From positions 3,658,001 through 3,722,000 of the forward strand of contig NZ_CP118574.1 in NCBI RefSeq assembly GCF_028898845.1: a stretch of 64,000 nt of DNA, in the 5' to 3' direction. This document shows, in pieces, positions 25,074 to 33,742 of the stretch. Within the stretch, counting starts at the first letter, position 1; each line of letters opens with the position of its first letter. The notes beneath the pieces were generated by a model, which was not told the DNA's origin, searched no databases, and worked only from the letters and a program-made list of their open reading frames with translations. This DNA comes from Streptomyces sp. WZ-12 (lineage in GTDB: Bacteria; Actinomycetota; Actinomycetes; Streptomycetales; Streptomycetaceae). A program made the translations under genes and the position numbers.

Positions 25074-26828
25074 ATGCAGATCCACAAGTACGACACCGTC
25101 ATCGTCGGCGCCGGCGGCGCCGGCATGCGCGCCGCCATCGAGGCGACGAAGCGCAGCCGCACCGCCGTGCTGACCAAGCTCTACCCGACCCGCTCCCACA
25201 CCGGTGCCGCCCAGGGCGGCATGGCCGCGGCCCTCGCCAACGTCGAGGAGGACAACTGGGAGTGGCACACCTTCGACACCGTCAAGGGCGGTGACTACCT
25301 GGTCGACCAGGACGCCGCCGAGATCCTGGCGAAGGAGGCCATCGACTCCGTCCTCGACCTGGAGAAGATGGGCCTGCCGTTCAACCGCACGCCCGAGGGC
25401 CGGATCGACCAGCGCCGGTTCGGCGGTCACTCCCGCAACCACGGCGAGGCCCCGGTCCGCCGGTCCTGCTACGCCGCGGACCGCACCGGCCACATGATCC
25501 TCCAGACGCTGTACCAGAACTGCGTCAAGGAGGGCGTGGAGTTCTTCAACGAGTTCTACGTCCTGGACCAGTTGATCACCGAGGTCGACGGCGTCAAGAA
25601 GTCCGCCGGTGTGGTCGCCTACGAGCTGGCCACCGGCGAGATCCACGTCTTCCAGGCGAAGTCGGTCATCTACGCGTCCGGCGGCACCGGCAAGTTCTTC
25701 AAGGTGACGTCGAACGCCCACACCCTGACCGGTGACGGCCAGGCCGCGGTCTACCGCCGCGGACTGCCGCTGGAGGACATGGAGTTCTTCCAGTTCCACC
25801 CGACCGGCATCTGGCGGATGGGCATCCTGCTGACGGAGGGCGCCCGTGGTGAGGGCGGCATCCTCCGCAACAAGGACGGCGAGCGCTTCATGGAGAAGTA
25901 CGCGCCGGTCATGAAGGACCTCGCCTCCCGCGACGTCGTCTCCCGCTCGATCTACACCGAGATCCGCGAGGGTCGCGGCTGCGGCCCCGAGGGCGACCAC
26001 GTCTACCTGGACCTGACCCACCTGCCGCCGGAGCAGCTTGACGCCAAGCTGCCGGACATCACCGAGTTCGCGCGGACCTACCTCGGCATCGAGCCCTACA
26101 CGGACCCGATCCCGATCCAGCCGACCGCGCACTACGCGATGGGCGGCATCCCGACCAACGTCGAGGGCGAGGTGCTGTCCGACAACACCACCGTCGTGCC
26201 GGGCCTGTACGCCGCCGGCGAGGTCGCCTGCGTCTCGGTGCACGGCGCCAACCGCCTGGGCACCAACTCGCTGCTGGACATCAACGTCTTCGGCCGCCGG
26301 GCCGGCATCGCCGCGGCCCAGTACGCGGCCACCGCCGACTTCGTCGAGCTGCCCGAGGACCCGGCATCGCTGGTCGTCGAGCAGGTCGAGCGGCTGCGGG
26401 ACGCCACCGGCAGCGAGCGGGTCACCGAGATCCGCAACGAGCTGCAGGAGACCATGGACGCCAACGTCATGGTCTTCCGCACCGAGCAGACCATCAAGAC
26501 CGCGGTCGAGAAGATCGGCGAGCTGCGCGAGCGCTACCGCAACGTCTCCATCCAGGACAAGGGCAAGCGCTTCAACACCGACCTGCTGGAGGCCATCGAG
26601 CTGGGCAACCTGCTCGACCTGGCCGAGGTCATGGCGGTCTCCGCCCTCGCCCGCAAGGAGTCCCGCGGCGGTCACTACCGCGAGGACTACCCCAACCGCG
26701 ACGACGTCAACTTCATGCGGCACACCATGGCGTACCGCGAGGTGGGCGCCGACGGTTCCGACTCGATCCGGCTCGACTACAAGCCGGTCGTGCAGACCCG
26801 CTACCAGCCGATGGAGCGTAAGTACTGA
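25074..26828 (+). CDS. sdhA: Succinate dehydrogenase flavoprotein subunit
   Basis: 584 residues. [16 protein letters not shown] (about 10-25) binds [19 protein letters not shown] contains the His that carries covalent FAD. Active-site blocks include [29 protein letters not shown] and [13 protein letters not shown] with the catalytic Arg region. Length and motif order are standard for SdhA. It oxidises succinate to fumarate on the cytoplasmic face. Its stop overlaps the sdhB ATG by one base (TGATG), giving coupled synthesis. Confidence 0.97.
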   Translation: MQIHKYDTVIVGAGGAGMRAAIEATKRSRTAVLTKLYPTRSHTGAAQGGMAAALANVEEDNWEWHTFDTVKGGDYLVDQDAAEILAKEAIDSVLDLEKMGLPFNRTPEGRIDQRRFGGHSRNHGEAPVRRSCYAADRTGHMILQTLYQNCVKEGVEFFNEFYVLDQLITEVDGVKKSAGVVAYELATGEIHVFQAKSVIYASGGTGKFFKVTSNAHTLTGDGQAAVYRRGLPLEDMEFFQFHPTGIWRMGILLTEGARGEGGILRNKDGERFMEKYAPVMKDLASRDVVSRSIYTEIREGRGCGPEGDHVYLDLTHLPPEQLDAKLPDITEFARTYLGIEPYTDPIPIQPTAHYAMGGIPTNVEGEVLSDNTTVVPGLYAAGEVACVSVHGANRLGTNSLLDINVFGRRAGIAAAQYAATADFVELPEDPASLVVEQVERLRDATGSERVTEIRNELQETMDANVMVFRTEQTIKTAVEKIGELRERYRNVSIQDKGKRFNTDLLEAIELGNLLDLAEVMAVSALARKESRGGHYREDYPNRDDVNFMRHTMAYREVGADGSDSIRLDYKPVVQTRYQPMERKY

Positions 26829-27601
26829 TGAGCACCCCCACTCTCGACAAGCACTCCGCGGCGCTGGACGCGGCCGAGAACACCGCCTCGCACCTGATCA
26901 CGGTCACCTTCCGGATCCGTCGGTTCAACCCGGAGGTCTCCGAGGAGGCCCGCTGGGAGGACTTCCAGCTTGAGATCGATCCCAAGGAGCGCGTCCTGGA
27001 CGCCCTCCACAAGATCAAGTGGGATCTGGACGGTTCGCTGACCTTCCGCCGCTCCTGCGCCCACGGCATCTGCGGCTCCGACGCGATGCGGATCAACGGC
27101 CGCAACCGCCTGGCGTGCAAGACGCTGATCAAGGACATCAACCCGGAGAAGCCGATCACCGTCGAGGCCATCAAGGGCCTGACGGTGCTGAAGGACCTTG
27201 TCGTCGACATGGAGCCCTTCTTCCAGGCGTACCGGGACGTGATGCCGTTCCTGATCACGACGGGCAACGAGCCGACCCGCGAGCGGCTGCAGTCCGCCGA
27301 GGACCGCGAGCGGTTCGACGACACCACCAAGTGCATCCTGTGCGCGGCGTGCACCACCTCGTGCCCCGTGTTCTGGAACGACGGCCAGTACTTCGGCCCG
27401 GCGGCGATCGTCAACGCCCACCGCTTCATCTTCGACTCGCGCGACGAGGGCGGCGAGCAGCGGCTGGAGGTCCTCAACGACAAGGACGGCGTGTGGCGTT
27501 GCCGCACGACCTTCAACTGCACGGACGCCTGCCCGCGCGGCATCGAGGTCACCAAGGCCATCCAGGAAGTGAAGCGCGCGCTGATCACGCGGCGGTTCTG
27601 A
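26828..27601 (+). CDS. sdhB: Succinate dehydrogenase iron-sulfur subunit
   Basis: 257 residues. The N-terminal plant-ferredoxin domain holds the [2Fe-2S] ligands in RRSCAHGICGSDAM and NRLACK. The C-terminal domain has CILCAACTTSCP and CRTTFNCTDACPRG for the [4Fe-4S] and [3Fe-4S] clusters. It transfers electrons from FAD to quinone. Last gene of the sdhCDAB operon; a strong hairpin follows 33 bases later. Confidence 0.97.
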   Translation: MSTPTLDKHSAALDAAENTASHLITVTFRIRRFNPEVSEEARWEDFQLEIDPKERVLDALHKIKWDLDGSLTFRRSCAHGICGSDAMRINGRNRLACKTLIKDINPEKPITVEAIKGLTVLKDLVVDMEPFFQAYRDVMPFLITTGNEPTRERLQSAEDRERFDDTTKCILCAACTTSCPVFWNDGQYFGPAAIVNAHRFIFDSRDEGGEQRLEVLNDKDGVWRCRTTFNCTDACPRGIEVTKAIQEVKRALITRRF

Positions 27602-27633
27602 TCGCCTGAACCACCTTGGCCTGACGGCCTTGT

Positions 27634-27672
27634 GAGGCCCCAACTCCCGTCCACGACGGGGGTTGGGGCCTC
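27634..27672. terminator. Terminator of the sdh operon
   Basis: An 18-pair stem starts with GAGGCCCCAAC and ends GTTGGGGCCTC, with one T-G wobble and a CAC loop. It is among the strongest hairpins of the window. Confidence 0.85.
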
Positions 27673-27853
27673 CCACGTTGTTGGCTCTCCCGCCGCGCGG
27701 GTTGCGGTTCCGCTGCGCGGGGCGGGTTGAGTTGTCCGCTGCGCGGGGCTGTCGGGGTGCGGTGACGGGCCTCCGGGGCGGGCATGCCAGACTGCTTCGC
27801 TTTACGTCTGGCACACCCACCCCTCCGGCCCGTCCCCTCCCGTTGGGGGTGGG
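27671..27853 (+). repeat. Left arm of a long imperfect inverted repeat
   Basis: This arm runs from CCCACGTTGTTGGCTCTCCC through GCTGCGCGGGGC blocks to CCCGTTGGG. It contains an internal hairpin at 27785-27813: TGCCAGAC and GTCTGGCA around TGCTTCGCTTTAC. The reverse complement of 28018-28294 repeats the same order of blocks with scattered mismatches. No coding potential is evident. Confidence 0.85.
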
Positions 27854-27911
27854 TGAAAACGGTGGGTGCCGCGTCTGCCCGGTGGGTCAACTCGGGCCGC
27901 TGGGTTGAGTG

Positions 27912-28004
27912 GTGACCGTCAGGGGACGAGTACGCGTGAGCCTGGGTGGTGACCGTTAAGAGGACAGGTGGCCCAAGCAACCGGGCGATGACCGTCAGCG
28001 GACC
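27912..28004 (+). repeat. Three short direct repeats between the inverted arms
   Basis: Copies of GRTGACCGTYARNGGAC (the second with one extra base) start at 27912, 27948 and 27988, spaced 36 and 40 bases apart. They fill the spacer between the two inverted arms. Confidence 0.6.
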
Positions 28005-28017
28005 ACAGTGGCCAGCC

Positions 28018-28294
28018 CCCAACTGGAGAATTCCACCCACCCAACGGGAGGGGACGGGCCGGAGGGGGCGGTGTGCCAGACGTAAAGCGAAGCAGTCTGG
28101 CACACCGCCCCCGGAGGCCCGTCACCGCAACCCGACAGCCCCGCGCAGCGGACCAGACAACTCGACCCGCCCCGCGCAAGCGGACCGGCGGCGGACCGGC
28201 CCGCCGCAGGCGCCACGGTGGGACAGCCGACAACGTGGGCAGCAAGCCAAGCGCAGCGGACCGCAACCCGCGCGGAGGGAGAGCCAACAACGTG
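28018..28294 (-). repeat. Right arm of the long imperfect inverted repeat
   Basis: Read on the - strand this arm repeats the left arm, including the TGCCAGAC/GTCTGGCA hairpin (28074-28102). It is about 90 bases longer because a segment containing CCCACGTTGTCGGCTGTCCC appears to be a second, diverged copy of the CCCACGTTGTTGGC block. The 27602-28354 gap contains no gene. Confidence 0.8.
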
Positions 28295-28320
28295 GGAAGA
28301 CAACCAACCGTCGGCTTGAC

Positions 28321-28338
28321 CCTCACACCGATGTGAGG
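28321..28338. promoter_or_regulatory. Inverted repeat before the alpha/beta hydrolase gene
   Basis: CCTCACA-CCGA-TGTGAGG is a perfect 7-base inverted repeat ending 16 bases before the ATG. It could be an operator or a hairpin hiding the ribosome-binding site. Confidence 0.45.
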
Positions 28339-28354
28339 CGGCACCCTGGTGGGC

Positions 28355-29176
28355 ATGACGCAGATTCCCGCCGCGCGGACCACGCCCGCTTCCCTTTCAC
28401 CGCTCTCCACCACCGTCGCCGGTCCGGCCGGTGGGCCCGGTGTGTTGCTGGCGCACGGCGCCACCGGCAGTGTCCGGGACAACTACGGCACGCTGATCCC
28501 GGCCCTGACCGCCACCGGGCACCGGGTGGTGGCGCCCGACTATCCCGGGTCCGGTCAAACCCCCCGTGCCAAGGGCCCGTTGGAGTTGGACGCGCTGGCC
28601 GATGCGGTGGTCGCCGAGGCCGTCGCGGCCGGCCAGGAGACCTTCACCGCGATCGGCTTCTCGATGGGGACCGCGGTGGCCGTACGGGCCGCGGCCCGGC
28701 ACCCGGAGCGGGTGCGCGGGCTGGTCCTGACCGCCGGGCTGGCCAGGGCGAACGCCCGGGCGCGGATCTGGGTGGACCTGTGGCTGCGGCTGCTGGAGCG
28801 CGACGACTACCAGGGCTTCGCCCAGGCGCGGACGCTCGCCGCGCTGTCGCCGGCGGCCCTGGACGCGCTGGCGCCGGCCGAGTTGGCGGCCTACCTGGAC
28901 CCGGACCCGACGCTGCCGCAGGCCGGTTCGGCCGAGCAGGCGGCCCTGGTCAAGGCCCTGGACACCACCGCCGACCTGCCGGGCCTCGCGGTCCCGACGC
29001 TGGTCGTCGCCACCACGCTCGACCCCCTGATCGACCCGTCCCACTCCCGCTACCTGGCGGACCACATCCCGGGCGCGGAGTACGTCGAGATCGCCACCGG
29101 GCATCTGCCGATGGTCGAACGGAACGCGGAGTGGCTGGCGTTGATCGGGGACTTCCTGGCCGCCCGGGGGCTCTGA
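28355..29176 (+). CDS. Alpha/beta hydrolase
   Basis: 273 residues from ATG 28355; a GTG two codons upstream is an alternative. VLLAHGATGS is the oxyanion-hole HG segment, AIGFSMGTAVAVRA holds the nucleophile Ser in GFSMG, LDPLIDPSH supplies the acid and ATGHLPMVERN the catalytic His. Fold and length fit simple esterase/lactonase-type hydrolases. It stands alone after the inverted-repeat region; a palindrome lies just upstream. The substrate cannot be predicted. Confidence 0.85.
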   Translation: MTQIPAARTTPASLSPLSTTVAGPAGGPGVLLAHGATGSVRDNYGTLIPALTATGHRVVAPDYPGSGQTPRAKGPLELDALADAVVAEAVAAGQETFTAIGFSMGTAVAVRAAARHPERVRGLVLTAGLARANARARIWVDLWLRLLERDDYQGFAQARTLAALSPAALDALAPAELAAYLDPDPTLPQAGSAEQAALVKALDTTADLPGLAVPTLVVATTLDPLIDPSHSRYLADHIPGAEYVEIATGHLPMVERNAEWLALIGDFLAARGL

Positions 29177-29222
29177 GGGGCGGTCCGGGCGGCGGGGCCG
29201 GGTGGCCCGGCGCCCCGCCGGC

Positions 29223-29732
29223 TCAGGCCCCTTCGCCCTCCAGGACCTTGGTCAGGAAGGCGTCGAGGTTGCGCACGGTGCGGGCGATCCGGTCCTCCAG
29301 CGGGAGGTCCTCCTTGTGGCGGCCGGCGAGTTGGGACTGCTTGCGGCCGCGGACGTAGAGGGAGCAGGCGAGGTCGGCGCAGAGGTAGGTGCCGACGGTG
29401 TTGCCCTGTCGTCCGGCGGGGCCGGCGCGGCGGGCGGCGAGCAGGCTGACGCCGGAGCCCGGGTGTCCGGTCAGGCAGACCGAGCACACCGTCGTCTTGG
29501 TGAAGCTGCGCCGCACGCCCTGCGGCGCCCGCAGGGTGACACCGAGCAGGCCGTCGTCCCGCGGGGCGACGAGGTAGCTCCGGTCCGGCGCCTGCGGGTC
29601 CCGCCACCCCAGGAAGTCGAGGTCCTGCCACGGGAGTTCGGCCAGTCCCGCGGGGAGGTTGAGCCGGCTCGCCTCGCCCTTGGAGCAGTTCACGAAGGAC
29701 CCGCGTATCTGTTTCTCACCAACCGGATGCAT
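29223..29732 (-). CDS. FBP-domain zinc-finger protein (FusB C-terminal-like)
   Basis: 169 residues. TTVCSVCLTGH and YLCADLACSLYVRG form a treble-clef-like four-Cys site, as in the C-terminal domain of FusB/FBP proteins that bind elongation factor G and release it from stalled ribosomes. The FusB N-terminal helical bundle is missing, so this is the zinc-finger half with a short N-terminal beta region. Short FBP proteins are common in Streptomyces. Binding to EF-G is inferred from the family only. Confidence 0.7.
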   Translation of the reverse strand: MHPVGEKQIRGSFVNCSKGEASRLNLPAGLAELPWQDLDFLGWRDPQAPDRSYLVAPRDDGLLGVTLRAPQGVRRSFTKTTVCSVCLTGHPGSGVSLLAARRAGPAGRQGNTVGTYLCADLACSLYVRGRKQSQLAGRHKEDLPLEDRIARTVRNLDAFLTKVLEGEGA

Positions 29733-29797
29733 GGTCCGGACGCTAACAGCGGGGTGCGGGGCGCGTCGTCCGGTTTTCGCCGCGCCCCGCCGGGCGC

Positions 29798-31222
29798 CTA
29801 CTCGATCACGGGCGGCGGGAGCTCCCGCGGCGGGGTCCAGGTGGCCTCGTCCTCGTCGAGGTACCGGCGCCGGCGCTCCTCGGGGCGCCCCCGGCCTCCC
29901 TTGTCGGGGTGCTCTCCCGGGCCGTGCTGGCCCCTGCCGTGGGCGGCCGCCGGGTCACCGGTGGCCCGGGCGCCGCCGCGGCTGCGGTGCAGGCCGGCGC
30001 CGCCCTGCCGGCTGCCGCCGGTCGGGCCGTCCGGCCGGGCGCCCGGGGCGCCGGGGAGGCGGGGCACGCCCGGTGTCAGCGGTGCGGCGGCGCGGGCGGC
30101 GACCGCGTCGGGGTTGCCGGCGGGGCCGCTCGCGCTGTGGTGGGCGTCGCCCGTGCCGCGCGCCGGGCCGCCGGCGGGCCGCGCGCCGCCGGTCGCCAGG
30201 CCGATGACGCCCGGCATGAACGCGGGCGCCGGGACGCCGCCGCTGGTGGGGGCGGGCGCGACCGGGCCGGTCGGCGGCCCGGCGATGAGGGCGTGGCCGC
30301 CGGCGTGCGGTGCGGCGAGGGCGGTGCCGTGGGCGCTCTCCAGCCCGATGGCCACCGGACCGTCGGCCCGGGGGCTGCCGAACCCGGCCGGGACCGCGCC
30401 GCCGTGGGAACGGTGCGCGGTGGGCGCGTGCTGCTCGGGGTGGCCGACCGCCGCGGCGTTCACCGGCGGCGGGGCCGGGTGGTCGGAGGGCGCGACCGGC
30501 CAGTCCCCGTCGAGGCCGTGGCCGGTGCCGTCCCGGAGCCGGGTGCCCTGCGCGTCGTAGTGGGCGGCCAGTTCGTCCATGACGACGGCGGCCTCCAACT
30601 GGCGCTGCTTGCCCGGCGGGAGGGTGGCGCGGTTGAGCTCCAGCGCCATGCGGGTGTCCAGCTTGGGGTTGGCGAGGTCGCGCGCGAGCTGGCCGCCGTC
30701 GGCCGGGGGCGGCTCCGCGGTGTGGGCGGCCGCGGCGAGTTGCAGTCGGACGACGGCCTGTTGGGCCTCGCGGAGGTTGTGGGCGACGCCGACCTCCGGG
30801 CCGGCGGTGCGCGAACCGATCAGCGTGGACTCGACGTTGCGGGCGTGCTGGTAGCTGCGGTCGATCTTGGCCAGCACCTTGGCGGCCTCCCGGCGGAACG
30901 CCTGGGCCGCCGAGCCCTCCCAGTGCGCCGAGGCGTGCGCGACGGCGTCCTGGAACGCCTTGCGGAGGCCGCCGTGGCCGTCTTCGCCGCCCAACTGGTC
31001 GGCGGCGGACCGCCAGTGCCGGCCGGAGGTCTCGATCGCCCCCGGGTTGGCGTGCTCGATCATCGCCCGCATCTCGGGCAGTTCGCGCCGCGGGAAGTCG
31101 GCGGGCGACCGCGGGGTCATCCGGTGTCCCTGGAGCGACTTCAGCCGCTCCGCCCGCTCCTGCTCGTTCCGCCGGCGCTCCATGTCCCTGGCGCCGTCGT
31201 GCTGTTGTCCGGCCTCCGCCAT
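29798..31222 (-). CDS. WXG100-like N-terminal domain with long disordered C-terminus (type VII secretion-like)
   Basis: 474 residues. Residues about 40-210 are helical and contain AHASAHWEGSAAQAFRREAA, a WxG turn between helices as in ESX substrates. After about 250 the chain is Pro/Gly/Ala/His-rich and probably disordered; it ends with PRELPPPVIE. It is downstream of a small WXG100-sized gene on the same strand, a 64-base gap apart. Such pairs are exported by, or belong to, type VII secretion systems, but no EccC/EccD gene is in the window. A wall-associated role is possible; function unknown. Confidence 0.65.
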   Translation of the reverse strand: MAEAGQQHDGARDMERRRNEQERAERLKSLQGHRMTPRSPADFPRRELPEMRAMIEHANPGAIETSGRHWRSAADQLGGEDGHGGLRKAFQDAVAHASAHWEGSAAQAFRREAAKVLAKIDRSYQHARNVESTLIGSRTAGPEVGVAHNLREAQQAVVRLQLAAAAHTAEPPPADGGQLARDLANPKLDTRMALELNRATLPPGKQRQLEAAVVMDELAAHYDAQGTRLRDGTGHGLDGDWPVAPSDHPAPPPVNAAAVGHPEQHAPTAHRSHGGAVPAGFGSPRADGPVAIGLESAHGTALAAPHAGGHALIAGPPTGPVAPAPTSGGVPAPAFMPGVIGLATGGARPAGGPARGTGDAHHSASGPAGNPDAVAARAAAPLTPGVPRLPGAPGARPDGPTGGSRQGGAGLHRSRGGARATGDPAAAHGRGQHGPGEHPDKGGRGRPEERRRRYLDEDEATWTPPRELPPPVIE

Positions 31223-31286
31223 GCCGCGGTCCCCCTTCCTCGTCCTCGCCGTCGCATGCGTCCGCCCGTGGGCGGTGCGGTGTCGG

Positions 31287-31598
31287 TCAGTCGTGCCGTG
31301 GGTGTCGGGCCGCGTGTTCCTGGTCCTCGTAGGCGCCGCGGCTGGCCTCGGTCTTCTCGCCGAAGGTGTGGAGGAGGTCCTGGAGCGCACCGAGCACGTC
31401 CGCCATGTACGCCTGCATGCCGTCGTGCGCCCCGGCCAGCTTGCCGGCCTCGTCGAATCCGGTCCCGAACGCGGACGTCGGGAGCGTCGTGCCGTATTTG
31501 ACCGCCTGGCCCGGTTCGTCCATGTCCCGCTGCAGATGACGCAGCTGTCGGACGACGACGTCCAGTTCTTCCAGGTCGACCCTGAACTGCTCGGCCAT
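31287..31598 (-). CDS. WXG100-sized small helical protein
   Basis: 103 residues. MAEQFRVDLEELDVVVRQLR and AGAHDGMQAYMADVLGALQD form two amphipathic helices separated by a Gly-rich turn, the size and shape of EsxA-like proteins, although the Trp of the WxG turn is absent. The tail is charged (EDQEHAARHPRHD). It comes first in the leftward pair with the 474-residue WxG protein and probably acts with it. The 163-base gap upstream must hold their promoter. Confidence 0.65.
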   Translation of the reverse strand: MAEQFRVDLEELDVVVRQLRHLQRDMDEPGQAVKYGTTLPTSAFGTGFDEAGKLAGAHDGMQAYMADVLGALQDLLHTFGEKTEASRGAYEDQEHAARHPRHD

Positions 31599-31761
31599 AT
31601 ACCGCTTCTCCCCGTTCCCCCGCGGGCCTTCACCACCAAGTTATCAAGCCCGCGGCGCTCCCCGTACGCCCGTTCTCCTGTATACCCGCGCGGGAGCCGG
31701 CCGTAGCGCGATCCGGGCGGCGGGAAGCGGGCAATGCGCCGAGGGGGACGCTCACTTGACG

Positions 31762-32526
31762 CTACGCCACCTGAGCCAGGTGGTGGCGGCGGGCCCAGAC
31801 GCGGGAGGAGAGGCGGGCCAACAGGCGGGCCGCGGGGTCGTCGGCGTCCTGGCCGTTGGCGAGCGGGCCGGTGTAGCAGACGGCGAGGACATAGGGCGGG
31901 GCGTCGGGCGGGTGGATCACGGCGGCGCTGTGCCGTACCCCGTCGACCCAGCCGTTCTTGCTGGCCAGGCGGGTGCCCGGGGGCAGTCCTGCGGCGAGGT
32001 CCACGGCGTGGGCGTTGTGCTCAAGTTGGGCCAGCACCGCCGGTTCCAGGGACTCAAGGAGCCGGAGCAGGTCGTGGGCGGTGACGGTGTTGTCGATGCC
32101 GGCGGCGCGGGCCGCGGCGTCCTCGATGCCGCGCGGGCTGCCGCTGGCGGCGGACGCCCCGGCCCGCCGCCAGACCTCGGCCACCGCCGGGTGCCCCACC
32201 GCCGACTGGCACAGGCTGGTGGCGAGGTTGGAGGAGTGCCGGACCATCCGCTCGGCCAGCCACCCCAGGGGCGCGGTGCCACCCAGGCGGGCCCACGGCT
32301 CGGGGTCGCCGTCCTCCGCACGGCAGTGGGCGTAGCTCCCGCCGGCCGCCGAGGGGAAGCAATTGACCACCGGGACCTGCCGGTCGGGGTCGAGTCCGCT
32401 GCGGTGGACGGCGGCCAGCACGGCGATCTTCATGGTGCTGGCCGCGTAGTGCGGGACGTCCGCGTTCCGCAGGAGCACCGGGGGTCGCCCCCAGGAGGCC
32501 ACGGCGAGGGAGAGCATGGCCGCCAT
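31762..32526 (-). CDS. Class A beta-lactamase-fold serine hydrolase without signal peptide
   Basis: 254 residues. Three active-site motifs are present in order and spacing: AASTMK (S30-x-x-K33), HSSN (S98-x-N100) and KNGWVDG (K190 in the KTG position). The class A ExxN motif of the omega loop is not obvious, so beta-lactam hydrolysis is doubtful. No signal peptide is seen and no better upstream start exists, so the enzyme looks cytoplasmic, unusual for the fold. The ATG follows GGGAGGTG and is 15 bases after the upstream lyase-family gene, so it is the last gene of the four-gene operon. Confidence 0.8.
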   Translation of the reverse strand: MAAMLSLAVASWGRPPVLLRNADVPHYAASTMKIAVLAAVHRSGLDPDRQVPVVNCFPSAAGGSYAHCRAEDGDPEPWARLGGTAPLGWLAERMVRHSSNLATSLCQSAVGHPAVAEVWRRAGASAASGSPRGIEDAAARAAGIDNTVTAHDLLRLLESLEPAVLAQLEHNAHAVDLAAGLPPGTRLASKNGWVDGVRHSAAVIHPPDAPPYVLAVCYTGPLANGQDADDPAARLLARLSSRVWARRHHLAQVA

Positions 32527-32541
32527 GGTGGCACCTCCCGG

Positions 32542-33291
32542 TCAGCCGTGCTGCCCGTCCCGCAGCCGTGCCGCGACCCCGGCCAGCGCGGTCATCGCGG
32601 CGCGGTGCAGGCCGCCGCCGAAGGTGATCCGCCGCGCGCCCAGGGCGCCCAGTTCGTGCGGGGCCGGGCCGTCGGCCTTCGCCAGGGCGTTGAGCGGGAG
32701 GGGGGCCGCCGCGGACAGTTCGGGGAGGACCTCGGGCGGGGCGAGGATGGGGTAGAGGCAGTCGGCGCCGGCGGCTGCGTAGTGGTGGGCCCGCTCCAGG
32801 GCGGCGTCGAGGCCCGGGTCCCCGCGCAGGAAGGTGTCGATGCGGGCGTTGATGACCAGCGCGTCGCCGGCCTCGGCCCGGACCGCGGCCAACCAGTCGG
32901 CCTGCTCGCGCGGGTCGCGGAGGGCGCCGGTGGCGTGGTCGGAGTCCTCCAGGTTGCAGCCGACGGCGCCGGCCTCGGCGAGCCGGCCGACCAACTCCTT
33001 TGCGGACAGCCCGTATCCGGCCTCCACGTCCGCCGTCACCGGGACGTCCACGGCCCGGACGATCCGGGCGATCGCGGCGAACATCTCGTCGGCCGGGGTC
33101 GCGCCGTCCTCGTACCCGAGGGTCGCGGCGAGGCCCGCGCTGGGGGTGGCCAGGGCCGGGAAGCCGGCGTCGGCGAAGACCCGGGCACAGGCGGCGTCCC
33201 AGACGTTGGGGAGGATCAGCGGGTCGCCGGGGCGGCGGTCGTGGTGGAGGGCGCGGAGGGCCGCCGCGGGGGCGGTGCCGGTGGTGGTCAC
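32542..33291 (-). CDS. Isocitrate lyase / PEP mutase family protein
   Basis: 249 residues. The barrel carries LPNVWDAACARVFADAGF, TPSAGLAATLGY, PVTADVEAGYGLS (Mg-binding Asp/Glu) and GCNLEDSDH, typical of the carboxyphosphonoenolpyruvate mutase / methylisocitrate lyase superfamily. The KKCGH-type catalytic Cys loop of isocitrate lyase is absent, so lyase action on isocitrate is unlikely; C-C or P-C bond chemistry on an oxaloacetate-like acid is possible. The GTG overlaps the previous stop (GTGA). It lies between AhpD-like genes and a serine hydrolase in one operon. Confidence 0.87.
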   Translation of the reverse strand: MTTTGTAPAAALRALHHDRRPGDPLILPNVWDAACARVFADAGFPALATPSAGLAATLGYEDGATPADEMFAAIARIVRAVDVPVTADVEAGYGLSAKELVGRLAEAGAVGCNLEDSDHATGALRDPREQADWLAAVRAEAGDALVINARIDTFLRGDPGLDAALERAHHYAAAGADCLYPILAPPEVLPELSAAAPLPLNALAKADGPAPHELGALGARRITFGGGLHRAAMTALAGVAARLRDGQHG

Positions 33292-33737
33292 AGTTCCTCC
33301 CCGGGTGGCTGGCGGACGGTGACGTTGACGCGGTTCCAGTTGTTGATGGCGACGATCACGGCCAGCAGATGGGCGAGTTCGGCCTCGTCGAAGTGCGCGG
33401 CGGCCCGATCGTAGACCTCGTCCGGCACGAAGCCCTCGGTCAGGACGGTGACCGCCTCGGTGAAGGCCAGCGCCGCCCGCTCCCGCTCGGAGTAGAGGCC
33501 GACGGCCTCCTCCCAGGCGGGCAGCAGGTCGATCCGCTGCTGGTCGACGCCGGCCTCGCGGAGGTTGCGCACGTGCATGTCGATGCAGAACGCGCACCTG
33601 TTGAGCTGGGAGGCGCGCAGCACGACCAGTTCGGCCAGGACCGCGTCGCCCAGGCCCTTCTTGGCGGCCAGGGTGAGCTTGAGCTGGGCCTGGTAGAAGG
33701 CGGGGACGGTGTGCCAGAACGGCATGCGGTGGGTCAT
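33288..33737 (-). CDS. AhpD/carboxymuconolactone decarboxylase-like protein (second copy)
   Basis: 149 residues. VVLRASQLNRCAFCIDMHV has the CxxC redox pair and following His of AhpD-type proteins; ERERAALAFTEAVTVLTEG is the conserved second helix. Family members act as alkylhydroperoxidase-like reductants. About two thirds of its length is clearly similar to the gene just upstream, so the two look like a tandem duplication. It begins six bases after that gene, with AGGAG within the upstream stop region, and its own stop overlaps the next start. Confidence 0.88.
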   Translation of the reverse strand: MTHRMPFWHTVPAFYQAQLKLTLAAKKGLGDAVLAELVVLRASQLNRCAFCIDMHVRNLREAGVDQQRIDLLPAWEEAVGLYSERERAALAFTEAVTVLTEGFVPDEVYDRAAAHFDEAELAHLLAVIVAINNWNRVNVTVRQPPGEEL

Positions 33738-33742
33738 CGGGT

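Noticed and set aside
27785..27813. The TGCCAGAC hairpin as an integron attC or phage att core
   Set aside because: It lacks the paired R/L boxes of attC, no integrase is in the window, and it occurs as part of a longer inverted repeat.
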